Of a DNA stretch of 64,000 bases, positions 25,037 to 34,190 are shown piece after piece. This DNA comes from Pseudoalteromonas luteoviolacea. GTDB taxonomy: Bacteria; Pseudomonadota; Gammaproteobacteria; Enterobacterales; Alteromonadaceae. Positions within the stretch are counted from its first letter, which is position 1. The number at the start of each line of letters is the position of its first letter. The notes beneath the pieces were generated by a model. That model was given only the letters and a program-made list of their open reading frames with translations, searched no databases and had not been told where the DNA came from. The DNA lies in NCBI RefSeq assembly GCF_001750165.1, contig NZ_CP015412.1, positions 372,001 through 436,000 of the forward strand. The letters are read 5' to 3'. A program made the position numbers and the translations under genes.

Positions 25037-26986
25037 TTATTTAACGTAATACAGCAAAGAGTTTTGTTCTGCACCACTGTATACGCCATTATTATATGGC
25101 CAGAGGTCAAATTTAACATTATGCTGATATAGCGATGCGCCATTACGAGTGTAACCGTCACCGCGGCTTGTTGGTTTTGTACTTAAACTAATAAAGGAGT
25201 AATCAAGACCGGATAGGCTACATCCAGTTCCTTCGTTTTGCCATAGGACAGCTGTATCATAGGGGACTTTGGGCTGGCTTAAATCAACATTTTGTTGCAA
25301 GGAAACACAGTTAGCGTTGGTTAATTTAGCTTTGCTGATCTGTGATACCTGATTGTATTCATCTACAAACATCATTCCTGACGTCATCTGCTTTTGAATA
25401 TTCTGCCATTGTGCTGCTGGTAATACACCGCTAGTCGTCTCCGTGACCGGTGAAGTTACAACCAGTTCATTTAGTCCATCCGAGTGGTTGGCTACCAGTG
25501 TCCAGCCACCCCCATTAAGTGTCATTTCACAATGCGCATAGAATGCAGGCTCACCGCCATTTCCATCTGGGTCTATTTGATAAATCCCTGTGGTTGCATT
25601 TGGTGTTTGCTGTTTTATTGAAGCGCATGTGGTGCCTTCAATTGGTGTTGGGTCCTCAGGTTCAATGACGGTATCATGTGTTACAAAGCCCCCATAATAC
25701 TCTAATTCGCCTATTACACGCATGGAGCTAGTACTATTATGTGTAGAGTGAATTTTTAGCCTGATGTACTTCCCGATAGCAGGCTCTGTTAAAGTAATAA
25801 GCTGGTTAAGGCCCATTGGGACTGTGAAAGTCTCGTGGTCTCTAAAGTGCACATTATCTTGCGAAACTTGCAGGGTAACTTCTTTTGGTCCCATAGTTTT
25901 AGCTCCTTCATAAAGCATAACTCTAAAAGAAGTGATGTACGCATTACGCTCAAACGCGACTTGTAGCCAGTGTTCTTGCTCGATTGTAGAGACCCATATC
26001 CCACGCCTGATGCGCTTTGGAGAGTCAATGTTTACTTGTAGGCCGTTGTTAAAGCCATCAAATGCGCCTGAAGGGCTATCTTTTGAATAAGAGTTACTAG
26101 CGGTGTAAGAGGCTTCAGTTAGCCCATTGCTGCCTAGCAGTGCAATGTTGCCATATTGCCCAGTTGCTTCTCCAGGGTCAATGGCAAATTGACTACCAGT
26201 ATCTAGACGAAGGGCCATCGTATCTTTGCCATAGTGAGTAATATCCTGAGCAAACAGCTTATTCTTAACCGTTAGGATATTTATGATTTCAAGTAAATGG
26301 TCGGTTTCGGTGTCACGTGATTGCTCTTCTTGAACGAGCAGCTTTCCATTGACGGTTTGAAACCCTTCTTGGTTAATGGCTTGGTGCGTCAACTCATAAG
26401 CTTCATTATTGTGTGTGATCCCTGCATTGGTAGGGCTATAAACGGCAAGATAGCCAATTGATTCTTCAGTATGGCTATTTCCTGCTTCTTGCTCATTGAG
26501 TGCTACACCGAAGGTTAATGCTGACGCGCTTGATACACGCAATGAAAAGGCATCGGGGTCATTTTGTGTTTGACCACTGAGTAAAATATGCGGTGTATGG
26601 GCAAAGCTCTCGTTAAAAAATTGATGGGTGGAGCCACCAGTCATGGTAAATTCACCAATTTCCCAAAAGCTGCCATCTTGAAGTTGATGACGCCCTTTTT
26701 CCGCTACTAAAAAGGCAACTCGTTCTTCACCATGTATGCCATCTAAATATGGCCATTCTTTAAATTGAACATCGAAACTTGAATCGGTCACATTTGAAAT
26801 TGATACAACACCCGCTTGTGGGTCATTAAGAGTGGGGATTGAAGCAAATACAACGGGATCATTAAAACCATTGATAGGGACTGTGATTTTTTGGTCTGTT
26901 ATTGTGACGTCTTCGATGAGAGTAAAAGGTTGCGCATTAGCGGCTGTGACAAAAGCCAAAGAGCAAATACCAAGAAGTTTAAACAT
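25037..26986 (-). CDS. Secreted multidomain lectin-like protein: discoidin (F5/8C) plus fibrinogen-like C-terminal domain
   Basis: A 649-residue secreted protein started at ATG 26986, which has AAGG seven bases upstream; ATG 26992 leaves no room for a ribosome site. The signal peptide is MFKLLGICSLAFVTAANA. The N-terminal about 20-290 residues have beta-rich blocks (DPVVFASIPTLNDPQAGVVSISNV, FDVQFKEWPYLDGIHGEERVAFLVAEKG) resembling H-type lectin repeats. Residues about 305-430 look like a discoidin domain (YTASNSYSKDSPSGAFDG...YITSFRVMLYEGA...KYIRLKIHST). Residues about 452-649 match a fibrinogen C-terminal-like domain (CASIKQQTPNATTGIYQIDPDGNGGEPAFYAHCEM..GGGWTLVANHSDG). It likely binds glycans or host/algal surfaces. 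No protease or adhesin-anchoring domain is seen. Confidence 0.78.
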   Translation of the reverse strand: MFKLLGICSLAFVTAANAQPFTLIEDVTITDQKITVPINGFNDPVVFASIPTLNDPQAGVVSISNVTDSSFDVQFKEWPYLDGIHGEERVAFLVAEKGRHQLQDGSFWEIGEFTMTGGSTHQFFNESFAHTPHILLSGQTQNDPDAFSLRVSSASALTFGVALNEQEAGNSHTEESIGYLAVYSPTNAGITHNNEAYELTHQAINQEGFQTVNGKLLVQEEQSRDTETDHLLEIINILTVKNKLFAQDITHYGKDTMALRLDTGSQFAIDPGEATGQYGNIALLGSNGLTEASYTASNSYSKDSPSGAFDGFNNGLQVNIDSPKRIRRGIWVSTIEQEHWLQVAFERNAYITSFRVMLYEGAKTMGPKEVTLQVSQDNVHFRDHETFTVPMGLNQLITLTEPAIGKYIRLKIHSTHNSTSSMRVIGELEYYGGFVTHDTVIEPEDPTPIEGTTCASIKQQTPNATTGIYQIDPDGNGGEPAFYAHCEMTLNGGGWTLVANHSDGLNELVVTSPVTETTSGVLPAAQWQNIQKQMTSGMMFVDEYNQVSQISKAKLTNANCVSLQQNVDLSQPKVPYDTAVLWQNEGTGCSLSGLDYSFISLSTKPTSRGDGYTRNGASLYQHNVKFDLWPYNNGVYSGAEQNSLLYYVK

Positions 26987-27220
26987 AGCCATCCTTATTT
27001 GTTGTCTTTAGATATTATTTATCTTATCTATAGTTATTATATAGAATAATAACGTTTTTTTGAATGGTGAAAACGACTTAATGTATTGTTTTATATTAAT
27101 AATTTAATAATTGTAATGAGGGCGGTTATCTGATGTTAGGTCGTGCATCGGTGCAATTAAATTATGAGCCCATAAAATACGATGATATCAGAGCTCGTGT
27201 AACACATATGACATACTGTA

Positions 27221-27592
27221 CTATTCAATTGAATAGGCAGATTTTTGGCCCTCAATTGACTCAAAGCTACCTGTTTTTCCTATCATTTCTGGGTTGTATT
27301 CACAGTCAATAATGGTAAAAGTACTCGATGCAATTCCATTTTCAAATTGCCCTTTATGACGAATAACCAGTGTATTTTCATCGTTGTCTGCGTGTTGAAA
27401 TACTTCTAAGCCATTAAATACAGCGTTTCCTTTACGATCATAGTAGAGTTGGTAGTAAACAGTGCTGGTGCCTTTAAGATCACCTTCATATGTTTGGAGT
27501 ACAGTGGCATTACTTAGTTTTGTATCTTCGTTGAGTAAAGTTATTACCGATTCCTGCCAATCGTGTACTTGAAATAAACCTGTAAGTTTCAT
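27221..27592 (-). CDS. DUF3224-like protein
   Basis: A 123-residue soluble protein, MKLTGLFQVHDWQESVITLLNEDTKLSNATVLQTYEGDLKGTSTVYYQLYYDRKGNAVFNGLEVFQH followed by FTIIDCEYNPEMIGKTGSFES. The glycine-marked beta-barrel pattern (allene oxide cyclase-like, with VxQxYEGDLxGTS) fits DUF3224, whose function is unknown. It diverges from an AraC-family gene (start 27689) across a 96-base gap and could be under its control. There is no signal peptide. Confidence 0.75.
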   Translation of the reverse strand: MKLTGLFQVHDWQESVITLLNEDTKLSNATVLQTYEGDLKGTSTVYYQLYYDRKGNAVFNGLEVFQHADNDENTLVIRHKGQFENGIASSTFTIIDCEYNPEMIGKTGSFESIEGQKSAYSIE

Positions 27593-27688
27593 TTTGTGGT
27601 TCCCTTGTAATAATTATTTTGTGCAGATTAGCATCTAAATGGGTATCTGGTATTGTATAAACGCGACACTTAAGGTGGTGGTTAAATT

Positions 27689-28477
27689 TTGCGATCAAAT
27701 AACGAAGAGGTTTCAGGGGTATTTTATCAGCAGGCAAGTGCTAAGCACTATGATTTGCGTAGATATTATCCTCAGGCTGAACTTGCAGGTTTTATTGAAC
27801 AATTTTGGTTTGTAGATTGGCATCTTTCAGAACAAAAAGTGCATACCCAAAAGAACTTACCTGACCCTAACTTTCATTTAGTCATTGAGTCTCGTAGAGT
27901 ACGTGTAATGGGCCCAGTTAGCAAAGTATATGCCTATGACATGTGTAAACAAGGTCGTGTTTTAGGTGTAAAATTTAAGATTGCTTCGATACTGCACTTG
28001 CTGAAAAAGCCACTTTGTGAATATGTTGATACAGAGTTACCTGTGCGGGATATATTTGGAGAGACTTCTGAGCACGTGCTTTTATCTTTGTATAGTTGTG
28101 AGAGTGATCGAGATATTTGCAACTCATTAAGCGCATTCTTGAAAAATTACACCACGCCGATAAATATAAACCAGAGCCGAGCTGTGGATCTATGTGCCTT
28201 AATAAAAAATGATTCAAATATTTTTACAGTTGAGGCACTTTCTGAAAAAAGTAATCTGTCAAAAAGAACCATCCAGAGAATATTCAACAAGTATGTTGGG
28301 TTAACTCCTAAATGGCTTATTAGGAAGTATCGGTTGCATCAAGTATTACAGCAATTTGATCAAGGTAACTTAGACATTCTAGATATTGTTAGCTTACTGG
28401 AATATACAGATCAGGCACATTTAATCCGTGATTTCCGAGAGGTGATAGGCGTTACACCCGGTCAATATGTCAAATAA
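27689..28477 (+). CDS. AraC-family transcriptional regulator
   Basis: A 262-residue regulator. The N-terminal ligand-sensing part (about 15-140) has the pattern YYPQAELAGFIEQFWFVDWHLSE...PDPNFHLVIE...GVKFKIASI of the DUF6597-type domain. The C-terminal HTH domain (about 165-262) is visible as IFTVEALSEKSNLSKRTIQRIFNKYVGLTPKWLIRKYRLHQVLQQF followed by IVSLLEYTDQAHLIRDFREVIGVTPGQY. The start is TTG 27689, with AAGGTGG upstream; no nearby ATG preserves the domain. It is divergent from the DUF3224-like gene, the most likely target. The inducer is unknown. Confidence 0.88.
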   Translation: MRSNNEEVSGVFYQQASAKHYDLRRYYPQAELAGFIEQFWFVDWHLSEQKVHTQKNLPDPNFHLVIESRRVRVMGPVSKVYAYDMCKQGRVLGVKFKIASILHLLKKPLCEYVDTELPVRDIFGETSEHVLLSLYSCESDRDICNSLSAFLKNYTTPININQSRAVDLCALIKNDSNIFTVEALSEKSNLSKRTIQRIFNKYVGLTPKWLIRKYRLHQVLQQFDQGNLDILDIVSLLEYTDQAHLIRDFREVIGVTPGQYVK

Positions 28478-28638
28478 AGCAGCACCTTTTCAATCTAGGA
28501 TAGTAAGCGCTCAAAAAGATTTCCTTATAGCTGGTGCTCATTTGCTTTTAGACATAAAATTTTTAGCTGTACATACTTGTCCAGTGCAAAAGGACATATT
28601 TAGGCCATGTAATATTGGTAAACTAATTTTATGGAGTG

Positions 28639-29055
28639 ATGTTTAAAACGATGACTAGAAAACAAAGAGATTTTAGAGTTAAGCTTTTAAGTGTCATAAA
28701 AAAGGGAGTATTAATCGCATGTGTATTGCTTATGGCGATTGCATTTTTGTATCAAGCTCAAGTTGATGCTGATTTTGTCATTGAATCACAGTCTTATGAT
28801 TGTAAAGCAGGCTATTGCGAGGTAACAATTGTTGCGGCGGCAACAAAAAATGCCACAATACCAATCGACGTGAGAGTGACTGGCGTAAAAGTTAAGTGGA
28901 TTGGAGATGCCCAAATCAATAAACAGCTATTTTCAGAAGTGTTCTCGGAGGAATTAGCAGGTAAAACCAGTCAAACAGTTCAATTTCGTTTTAAAATTCC
29001 ATCATTGGATAAACCTGATTATTTGCTCATAACATTAAAGCAGTCCCAAGCTTGA
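28639..29055 (+). CDS. Hypothetical single-span membrane protein
   Basis: A 138-residue protein anchored by one hydrophobic segment (KGVLIACVLLMAIAFLYQAQ, about residues 24-43), with a basic N-terminus inside and a 95-residue periplasmic part. The outer part has two close cysteines (YDCKAGYCEV) likely to form a disulfide, and beta-strand character (EVTIVAAATKNATIPIDVRVTGVKVKWIG...VQFRFKIPS). I recognise no family. Alternative starts are GTG 28636 and ATG 28651. It could be a small stress- or sensor-type envelope protein, but this is not supported further. Confidence 0.55.
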   Translation: MFKTMTRKQRDFRVKLLSVIKKGVLIACVLLMAIAFLYQAQVDADFVIESQSYDCKAGYCEVTIVAAATKNATIPIDVRVTGVKVKWIGDAQINKQLFSEVFSEELAGKTSQTVQFRFKIPSLDKPDYLLITLKQSQA

Positions 29056-29241
29056 GGAAAACCACCTTTAAATCTGTTACTTTTCAGTGTTTGCGATTCT
29101 AAAGTAGTAATACAAAATTAGCCAATTTAAACTCGCTTTTAGTCGCTATGATGCATAATAGTACCCATTCATTGATATGTGTTGTGTTTTACCGTTGGCA
29201 CTGTGAACGCGTCAATTACAGTTTATTTATCTACAAACTCT

Positions 29242-29284
29242 GGCGAAATTATCGTTTTAATAAAAACGAAATAATTATAGCGCC
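29242..29284. repeat. Imperfect hairpin in the gap before the S9 peptidase
   Basis: The arms GGCG-AAATTA-TCGTTTT and their near-complement AAAACGA-AATAATTATAGCGCC form a gapped stem. The rest of 29056-29424 is AT-rich without a gene. It may be a terminator for the upstream gene or a small dispersed repeat. I cannot decide between them. Confidence 0.3.
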
Positions 29285-29424
29285 AAGTAACGAGCAACAA
29301 AGATAAACCTTTTTCAGAGTTTCTCCCGTCAATTCAAAGCATAAGAATGTGTTTCGTCTCTATTAAATGTTAAGACCTGTTGATATTTAGTAACATATGG
29401 AAAAGTGCATTCTGGAACTATTTG

Positions 29425-31461
29425 ATGATTAGAAAATTAAAATATGTTAGCTCAACGAGCTTGTTATTACTGTCGATGACATTAAGTGTATGGCACTCAA
29501 GTGTGGCGGCAAAAAACGAAGAAAAAACGGGTTTAGTACCAGAAGATTATTTTGACTTCGTTTACATAAAAAGCCCACAAATATCACCTAGTAATGATGA
29601 TATTTTATTTGTAAAACAAACAGTCAATGCTGATGCCAGTGGAAGAAACAATCAAATTTTTAAAGTTGATAAACGTGGGGTCGTTTCCGAGTTTACGCAG
29701 GGGAAACGAGATAGCTCTCCAAAGTGGTCTCACAATGGCAGCAAAGTTGCTTTTATCCGCTCGGTAGATGGGCAATCTCAAGTCTTTGTTATGCCGGCTC
29801 ATGGCGGCGAAGCAAAAGCGGTGACCTCGTTAGAACGCAGCCTTTCTGGGTTCGAGTGGTTTCCGTCGGGAGATAAATTACTTTTATCACTCAGCGTAGA
29901 ATACGATGGTGATTCTGAGAATAATAAAAGCACGGATGATTCAAAAAAACGCGCTGAGCCTGATACTGTCATTGTTAAACATGCAAAATACATATCGAAC
30001 GGGGCTGGTTATTTAAGTGACAAACGCACTCATTTATTTGAATTTGATATTAAAACAAAAGCGTTGACTCAGCTTACATCAGGTGCAAGTTGGAATGCAA
30101 ACGACCCTGTCATTTCAAAAGATGGATCATCTGTTTATTTCCATGCCAATAAAACGGGCCACGAGTACGAAGGGGATCAAAACAGTGACATCTTCCGTTT
30201 GGACATTGCATCAAAACGCATCACTGCAATCACGAACCATCCTCATAATCAATTTAGTGCCAGTCTATCTTCTGAAAGTGAGAAAATTGTTTATTTGCAC
30301 ACAGAAGAGGCATATGAGCAAGTTGATTTAATGTGGTTAGCAAAAAACGCTAAGAAACCAGTCAATTTGACGAAGGACTTTGATCGAGATGCTAAACCAG
30401 CTATCTGGTCGGCTGACAACAAGCATCTATACTTTACGGCCAACGACCATGGTGCGCATCGCTTATTCTCGGTATCAGTTGAAAGTGGTGAAGTAAAAAG
30501 GCTGTTAAATAAGAATCAGAAAGTTGGCAATCTTGCAGTATCGAATAGCGGTCAGTTTTTAGTATTTACAGCTGAAAGCTCTACAGAATTACCAGCGCTT
30601 TATCGTCTAGATCTTGGTAATAACAAAGTAAGCAAATTAACTTCGTTCAATGACAAATTGCGCGCAAAAAAAATCTTATCACCAGCTGAAGAAATCTGGT
30701 TTGAGAACGAAAAAGGCATGAAGGTTCAGGGCTTTATTCACAAACCTCTCAACTTTGATAAGCATAAGTCATATCCGGTTATTTTAAATATTAAAGGTGG
30801 CCCTGGTGGTATGTGGGGGCATCAATGGTTTTTTGAAAATCAAATGTATGCTGCTGAGGGATATGCTGTTGTTTATGTCAATTATCGCGGAAGCAGTGGT
30901 TATGGTGTTGCTCATAGCCAAGCTGTTCGAAAAGATTATGGTGGTGCTGATTACCAAGACAATATTCAGTTTCTTGATAATGTGTTGGCTAAAAACACAT
31001 GGATGAATAAAGACCAGCTGTTTGTTACCGGTGGAAGTCACGGTGGCTTTTTGACTAATTGGATCACGACTAAAACAGATAGATTTAAAGCCGCAGTCAC
31101 TCAACGCAGTGTGAGCTCATGGATTTCAGAAGCTGGTACTCAGGAATATACCCCTAACCAAATGACGGTAGAATTTGGTGGCCATTTATGGAATAACTTT
31201 AATGCGTACTGGTATAGATCACCACTAAAATACGCGGACAAAGTGTCAACACCAACGCTTATTATTCATAGTGATGCAGATATGATCACACCAATTGGAC
31301 AGGCACAAGAATGGTTCTATGCCCTTAAGGTGAATAAAGTCCCTGTAGAAATGGTGATATTTAAAGGAGAAACGCACTCACTATCACGCTCAGGCAAGCC
31401 AACCAATCTAGTTGCTCGCATAGAGCATATTTTGGCATGGTTTGAGCGTTATAAAGGTTAA
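29425..31461 (+). CDS. Secreted S9-family prolyl oligopeptidase-like peptidase
   Basis: A 678-residue exported serine peptidase, started at ATG 29425 because GGAA lies upstream and the signal peptide (MIRKLKYVSSTSLLLLSMTLSVWHSSVAA) is then complete. The first about 400 residues are a WD40-like beta-propeller (repeated PKWSHNGSKVAFIRS, PAIWSADNKHLYFTA types). The C-terminal alpha/beta-hydrolase has the nucleophile in GGSHGGFLTNW (Ser near residue 538), Asp in IIHSDADMITPIGQ and His in GETHSLSRSG. The family includes dipeptidyl and acylaminoacyl peptidases. Its role is probably periplasmic peptide breakdown. The gene is followed by a strong hairpin. Confidence 0.9.
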   Translation: MIRKLKYVSSTSLLLLSMTLSVWHSSVAAKNEEKTGLVPEDYFDFVYIKSPQISPSNDDILFVKQTVNADASGRNNQIFKVDKRGVVSEFTQGKRDSSPKWSHNGSKVAFIRSVDGQSQVFVMPAHGGEAKAVTSLERSLSGFEWFPSGDKLLLSLSVEYDGDSENNKSTDDSKKRAEPDTVIVKHAKYISNGAGYLSDKRTHLFEFDIKTKALTQLTSGASWNANDPVISKDGSSVYFHANKTGHEYEGDQNSDIFRLDIASKRITAITNHPHNQFSASLSSESEKIVYLHTEEAYEQVDLMWLAKNAKKPVNLTKDFDRDAKPAIWSADNKHLYFTANDHGAHRLFSVSVESGEVKRLLNKNQKVGNLAVSNSGQFLVFTAESSTELPALYRLDLGNNKVSKLTSFNDKLRAKKILSPAEEIWFENEKGMKVQGFIHKPLNFDKHKSYPVILNIKGGPGGMWGHQWFFENQMYAAEGYAVVYVNYRGSSGYGVAHSQAVRKDYGGADYQDNIQFLDNVLAKNTWMNKDQLFVTGGSHGGFLTNWITTKTDRFKAAVTQRSVSSWISEAGTQEYTPNQMTVEFGGHLWNNFNAYWYRSPLKYADKVSTPTLIIHSDADMITPIGQAQEWFYALKVNKVPVEMVIFKGETHSLSRSGKPTNLVARIEHILAWFERYKG

Positions 31462-31471
31462 TTTGTTTAAA

Positions 31472-31508
31472 GCATAAATAAAGGTGATTAGATCTCCTTT
31501 ATTTATGC
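31472..31508 (+). terminator. Strong terminator-like hairpin after the S9 peptidase
   Basis: A perfect 13-bp inverted repeat (arms 31472-31484 GCATAAATAAAGG and 31496-31508 CCTTTATTTATGC, 11-base loop), 11 bases after the stop codon. There is no U-run beyond the stem, but the right arm itself is T-rich. Confidence 0.65.
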
Positions 31509-32207
31509 ACCTGCTAAATGAAGATATCAAGTGTAAGCCCGTTGAAGAAGATGGTTGCAAAGACCATTTCCAAGATGGGCGCTTTAAAACACAAATTTTG
31601 TATGGTGAGCTGTTTTTTGTTCAATTTAACTTAACGTAAACGGGTCTGTTAGCCACTAAGTAGTGATATTTTAGACACATATGATGGTTTGGACGAGTTT
31701 TAAGTTCTTGATTGCGTTATTCCTACCTTTATAGTTTAAGGGTTCAGGTTTACTGTAAGGCTTTTCTCAGCGAGCGTTTAGCATTTTGCCAGCGGATATA
31801 ACCATCATGCTATTGTTGGGGGGAATTATTGAGCACTAAAGTAAACACATTTAAGGTCTGTGGGTAATTGGCATAGTAACCACTTCAATTAGTGCCTCTT
31901 GGCAGAAACCGTCTATGCTTTACAGTTAGGTAAAGTCTGGATAGCTTTCTTTGTGACAATGGCAAGGAAGAAATAAGTTAGGTTTGATGATACCAACTTC
32001 TATTGCTGTGTATCCAAAATCTTAACGCGAGCGTTTTCCTGAATGGATATGGCATTCACTTTATTTCGTTTTTATTATTTTTCTGCTCCTTAAACGTGTC
32101 AGCCTATCACCACTGTATCTTTGCCAATGGACTTTAATATCAAATTAACAGTGAAGGGCTTATATAGTAACTGATTATAACTACGATGGATTTTTGGGGG
32201 GCTCATC
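31509..32207. other. Intergenic region without a convincing gene; possible decayed coding remnants
   Basis: Roughly 700 bases without a supported gene. A plus-strand open frame ending at 31639 (44 codons from ATG 31505) starts inside the terminator stem and lacks a ribosome site. On the minus strand, from about 31763 to TAA at 31671-31673, the frame reads KPEPLNYKGRNNAIKNLKLVQTIICV. A possible continuation upstream lies in another frame. This has the look of a degraded gene end, perhaps of a mobile element, but I cannot name a family. Confidence 0.35.
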
Positions 32208-32726
32208 TTGCTAAGTCATATCACAGGTTTATCAATATTGCTGCTCGTTGCAAGTGAAAGTGCTCTCGGTAAAAGTTGTGATACTCCCGAGTCAGAAGTG
32301 TTTTTAAACATCGTTCATGACTCTAAAAACATCACTAAATCAATCTCTTCGGCAAAAAAATTTTTAGATTATTTTTCATATGATCCGGTATTGTACAAGA
32401 GCTACAAGGAGCACATAGAGGATGAGTTTAAGATAGGTTACCACTTTATAAAGTATAGATTGTCGATACTCCCTTTTTTATCTTCTATTGAGCGCATCAA
32501 TTCTTTTGGCATAATTTCTGAAGACAAAGTAGAAAGGTTAGTCTCTTTTAATATTGATTTTAAAGACCTTTTTTTAAAGGATGGTAACTATCGATGGGTT
32601 AAACACATTGTGATTAGTTTTGATGTCTCAAATCTTAAAATTAGAGATATTAATGTACTAGGAGAGGGCAATGAAAGCACTTACATTGATCGTAGTTATG
32701 TGAAGTGTTCGATACCCATACAATAA
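32208..32726 (+). CDS. Secreted hypothetical protein
   Basis: A 172-residue protein with a probable signal peptide (MLSHITGLSILLLVASESALGKS). The start is TTG 32208, preceded by six G residues that could act as ribosome site. The mature part is mixed-charge with alternating helix and strand tendencies, and contains two cysteines (KSCDTPESE near the start, VKCSIPIQ at the end) that may pair. I recognise no domain. Its base composition is close to that of the adjacent AT-rich intergenic DNA, which may indicate a recent or poorly constrained gene. It is the last gene before the biosynthetic operon, but nothing links it to that operon. Confidence 0.5.
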   Translation: MLSHITGLSILLLVASESALGKSCDTPESEVFLNIVHDSKNITKSISSAKKFLDYFSYDPVLYKSYKEHIEDEFKIGYHFIKYRLSILPFLSSIERINSFGIISEDKVERLVSFNIDFKDLFLKDGNYRWVKHIVISFDVSNLKIRDINVLGEGNESTYIDRSYVKCSIPIQ

Positions 32727-34190
32727 ATTTATATTATGTCTATATTGGTACTTTCCATTTATAGCGCGTTTATAAGTTAGCATAATCACGGACAACAAAA
32801 TTAAGTAAATCACTATTCAAATTTTATTTGTGTACTGCATGATATCAAATCAATTTTGAGAATTAAGTTTGTTGGATATATCTGAATGTCATGACGAGGG
32901 ATGTAGACGCCTTTAAGCAGAAGATAGAATAATGTTAGGAGATATAGATTTAAATGAGTGAAATTCGGCAGAGGGTAGCAGAGGGGACTGAAGTTCTGAG
33001 CTATCCTATCTAGTTTTTAGGCTACAAAAGTTATTGACGATAAGCTATTTTGGCTCGTTAATATATTAAGTTTTAATGAATTTAGTGGCGCTCAATGTAG
33101 AAATAATAGAACGCCATGAATTTTAGAGTAGGAAGACTAAAACTAGAACTGCAAAATCTTCTTTAGCGATAAAAATAGCCATATAAATTTATTCATATTT
33201 GCTGGACTATCTTCATCGTTTTCGTAAAGTCTTATTGTATATATGCTTCAATTGCAGTCTTAATTCCACGGACTTTTAATTAGTGGTTTTTTCTTTAGAA
33301 TAGTAATCGCCTCGCTTGAATTTTATGCAGTTAGAAATGAAAGGCTATCGTTCTCTTTAATAAGTACAGTCCCCTAAGTCGTAAAGAAATTAAAAATTAA
33401 CAATAAATATTAAGTATTTACCTTTATAGTGAAATATAAGAGTTCACAAGATGTGTTGACTCTGATGTAAGAGGAATTGTGTATTTTGGCATGTTCATAG
33501 CAATTTAGTTTAGCAGGATATATTGTCATAAATTGTATTGATTTGTTTTTAATTTAGGTATTTTAGGTTTTTTTATTTTGATTTTATGCTTTATTGACTG
33601 TTTTATGTTTTTATGTGTTGTTTTTGGAAATTATATTTTTATTTTTTCTAATTTTACCCCTAAACTATTCCTTTTGTTGGGTTTGTCAATTTCAATCTGT
33701 CAAGCTTTTTTTTATGCTATTGTCCTATAATCTACAATTTATTTGGTTGACAAAACAATGACTAAATAGCTATTTTAGTCACCGGAAAGTAAATTATTAA
33801 ATTAGATATTTTTGTTTTACTTACCTTGTGATAACGATTTTGATGTTTTTCTGCTGTTTGGGGAGACATATAGAAATATAAATTTATTGATAGTCTATTT
33901 AATCGGCTTTGTTGTCGTTGGGCTGTTATCTGGTCGTTAATCGCTTTACTTTTTACTTTACATGCTTCTTTGGTGCTGATTTCGCGCAGTTATTTAAGTT
34001 GCTTTGATTAATAATGAAGTTTTTTATAATCAATTTGTTGAGGAGTTTATTAACAAAAACAACTAAATACCATTAAAGGTAATTTTTACTATTAAGGTGC
34101 GGAAAAAGTTCCTTTGAAGAGTGGCAAGGATTTGTTGCGCGGTACATTTCAAAACAATAAAAAAAAATTTGTATGTTGGAGGAAAACACG
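32727..34190. other. Long AT-rich gene-free region upstream of the biosynthetic operon
   Basis: Nearly 1.5 kb with no frame longer than a few dozen codons. It contains T-rich tracts (33530-33730) and a 9-base inverted pair AGGGGACTG (32982-32990) and CAGTCCCCT (33368-33376), whose spacing of about 380 bases could mark a vanished small mobile element. It probably holds the promoter and regulatory region for the operon starting at 34191. Horizontally acquired DNA or binding by nucleoid silencers such as H-NS would fit the composition, but this is inference. Confidence 0.5.
33747..33776 (+). promoter_or_regulatory. Candidate sigma-70 promoter for the biosynthetic operon
   Basis: A perfect TTGACA -35 box (33747-33752) is followed after 18 bases by TATTTT (33771-33776). 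Transcription would start near 33783, giving an untranslated leader of about 400 bases before the first gene. AT-rich surroundings make chance matches likely, so this is a candidate only. Confidence 0.4.

Noticed and set aside
31518..31634. 38-codon frame in another phase of the same stretch
   Set aside because: No ribosome site, overlaps the previous frame, and no recognisable composition or motif.
31505..31639. 44-codon plus-strand frame after the S9 peptidase
   Set aside because: Its ATG lies inside the right arm of the terminator stem and there is no ribosome site, so independent translation is unlikely.
32982..33376. AGGGGACTG / CAGTCCCCT pair as proof of a mobile element
   Set aside because: Only 9 bases per arm, no transposase remnant between them and no target duplication seen; kept only as a remark in the intergenic entry.
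34015..34077. 20-codon frame (MKFFIINLLRSLLTKTTKYH) upstream of the PhyH gene, considered as a leader peptide
   Set aside because: No clear ribosome site and no codon run or terminator pairing that would suggest attenuation.
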